Source: an uncultured Eubacterium sp. (GTDB lineage: Bacteria; Bacillota; Clostridia; Oscillospirales; Acutalibacteraceae). From it: 6,527 bases of DNA. The position numbers and the translations under genes were made by a program. This document shows, piece by piece, positions 6,087 through 6,527 of the stretch. The stretch is taken from contig CAJTMQ010000039.1 in NCBI GenBank assembly GCA_910577215.1, positions 1 to 6,527 of the forward strand, in the 5' to 3' direction. The notes below the pieces were generated by a model. It was not told the DNA's origin, did no database searches, and saw only the letters and a program-made list of their open reading frames with translations. Position 1 is the stretch's first letter. Each line of letters starts with the position of its first letter.

Positions 6087-6527
6087 TCATCTTATGTTGC
6101 TGTTTCTGAACTGACGCGGAGAAAGCCCCGTTGTCTTTTTGAAGCAGGTTGCAAAATACTGAGGGTCTATATAGCACAACCTGTTTGATATTTCCGTTAT
6201 TGTGTCATCGGAATGAAGCAGATAAAGCTTTGCTGTTTCAATTTTTGCATCCATATAATATTTGTACGGAGTTTTGCCGTATTTTTTCTTGAAAATACTT
6301 ATTATATAATTCTTGGAATAATTCATTTTTTCTGCAAGCTGATCAAGTGAATATTCACCCTCAACCATTTCATCCAGTGAGTCACGAATAAGCTCTGCTC
6401 TGCTTTTTCTTAAATGAGCATCACTGTTGTGCATAGCAAGAATAATATTGAACAGAATTTTTGAAACCTCAACCAGCAGCTGCTGATAATCATAATCATT
6501 TTTCATTGCAATGCTGTAAATCTGTGC
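6087..6527 (-). CDS. AraC-family transcriptional regulator, C-terminal part (cut by window edge)
   Basis: The frame stays open to the window edge, so the protein begins outside; the ATG at 6506 is an internal methionine, preceded in frame by AQIYSIA. At least 146 residues are visible. Counting from that methionine, about residues 36-136 form the double helix-turn-helix DNA-binding domain. The first unit is SLDQLAEKMNYSKNYIISIFKKKYGKTPYKYY and the second is ITEISNRLCYIDPQYFATCFKKTTGLSPRQFR, with the family signature around YFATCFKKTTGLSPRQFR. The preceding helix-rich stretch fits the linker after an N-terminal sensor domain, probably a cupin-type sugar-binding domain that lies off-window. It stands directly upstream of, and in the same direction as, the GH36 alpha-galactosidase gene, like the RafR/MsmR-type regulators of alpha-galactoside operons, so it probably activates that gene. 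The sugar sensed is inferred. Confidence 0.93.
   Translation of the reverse strand, partial: AQIYSIAMKNDYDYQQLLVEVSKILFNIILAMHNSDAHLRKSRAELIRDSLDEMVEGEYSLDQLAEKMNYSKNYIISIFKKKYGKTPYKYYMDAKIETAKLYLLHSDDTITEISNRLCYIDPQYFATCFKKTTGLSPRQFRNSNIR

Overview
The window looks like chromosome from a low-GC Gram-positive anaerobe, probably a gut Clostridia of the Oscillospiraceae/Ruminococcus kind. This rests on AT-rich DNA with AT-rich intergenic gaps, AGGAGG-type ribosome binding sites, sigma-A-like promoters, and protein families common in Clostridia (GH36 alpha-galactosidase, WYL regulator, YoaP-type acetyltransferase, DUF3781). The genus is an inference. Every gene reads leftward on the minus strand. 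No rRNA, tRNA, CRISPR array, insertion sequence or phage gene was seen.

In the direction of transcription (right to left) there are three blocks. (1) Carbohydrate block, 6527-3907: an AraC-family regulator cut by the window edge, then a cytoplasmic GH36 alpha-galactosidase. The 97-bp gap between them holds a 16-bp perfect palindrome and a possible promoter, and a good intrinsic terminator follows the enzyme gene. (2) Cupin / carboxymuconolactone decarboxylase (CMD) block, 3809-2843: a clear promoter (TTGTAA-17-TATAAT), a cupin gene, and a CMD-family gene broken by an internal, frame-changing deletion. The two halves now form two short frames that overlap at ATGA. (3) Regulator and small-molecule-response block, 2782-202: a WYL-domain regulator (YafY type), a GNAT acetyltransferase with a YoaP C-terminal domain, a GyrI-like ligand-binding protein, and a DUF3781 protein. 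The last three are packed nearly end to end and are surely co-transcribed. A 15-bp perfect hairpin closes the block.

Block 1 is most simply read as regulated use of alpha-galactosides. Block 3 looks like a regulated cassette that responds to a small molecule or toxic compound, because WYL and GyrI-like domains both bind ligands and GNAT enzymes often modify toxic compounds; its substrate is unknown. Half-sites resembling TGTAAAG/CTTTACA form dyads both upstream of the WYL gene and in the hairpin after the last gene of the block. The most solid oddity is the CMD deletion. I see no convincing case for a wholly new system; block 3 is the best candidate for an under-described one.
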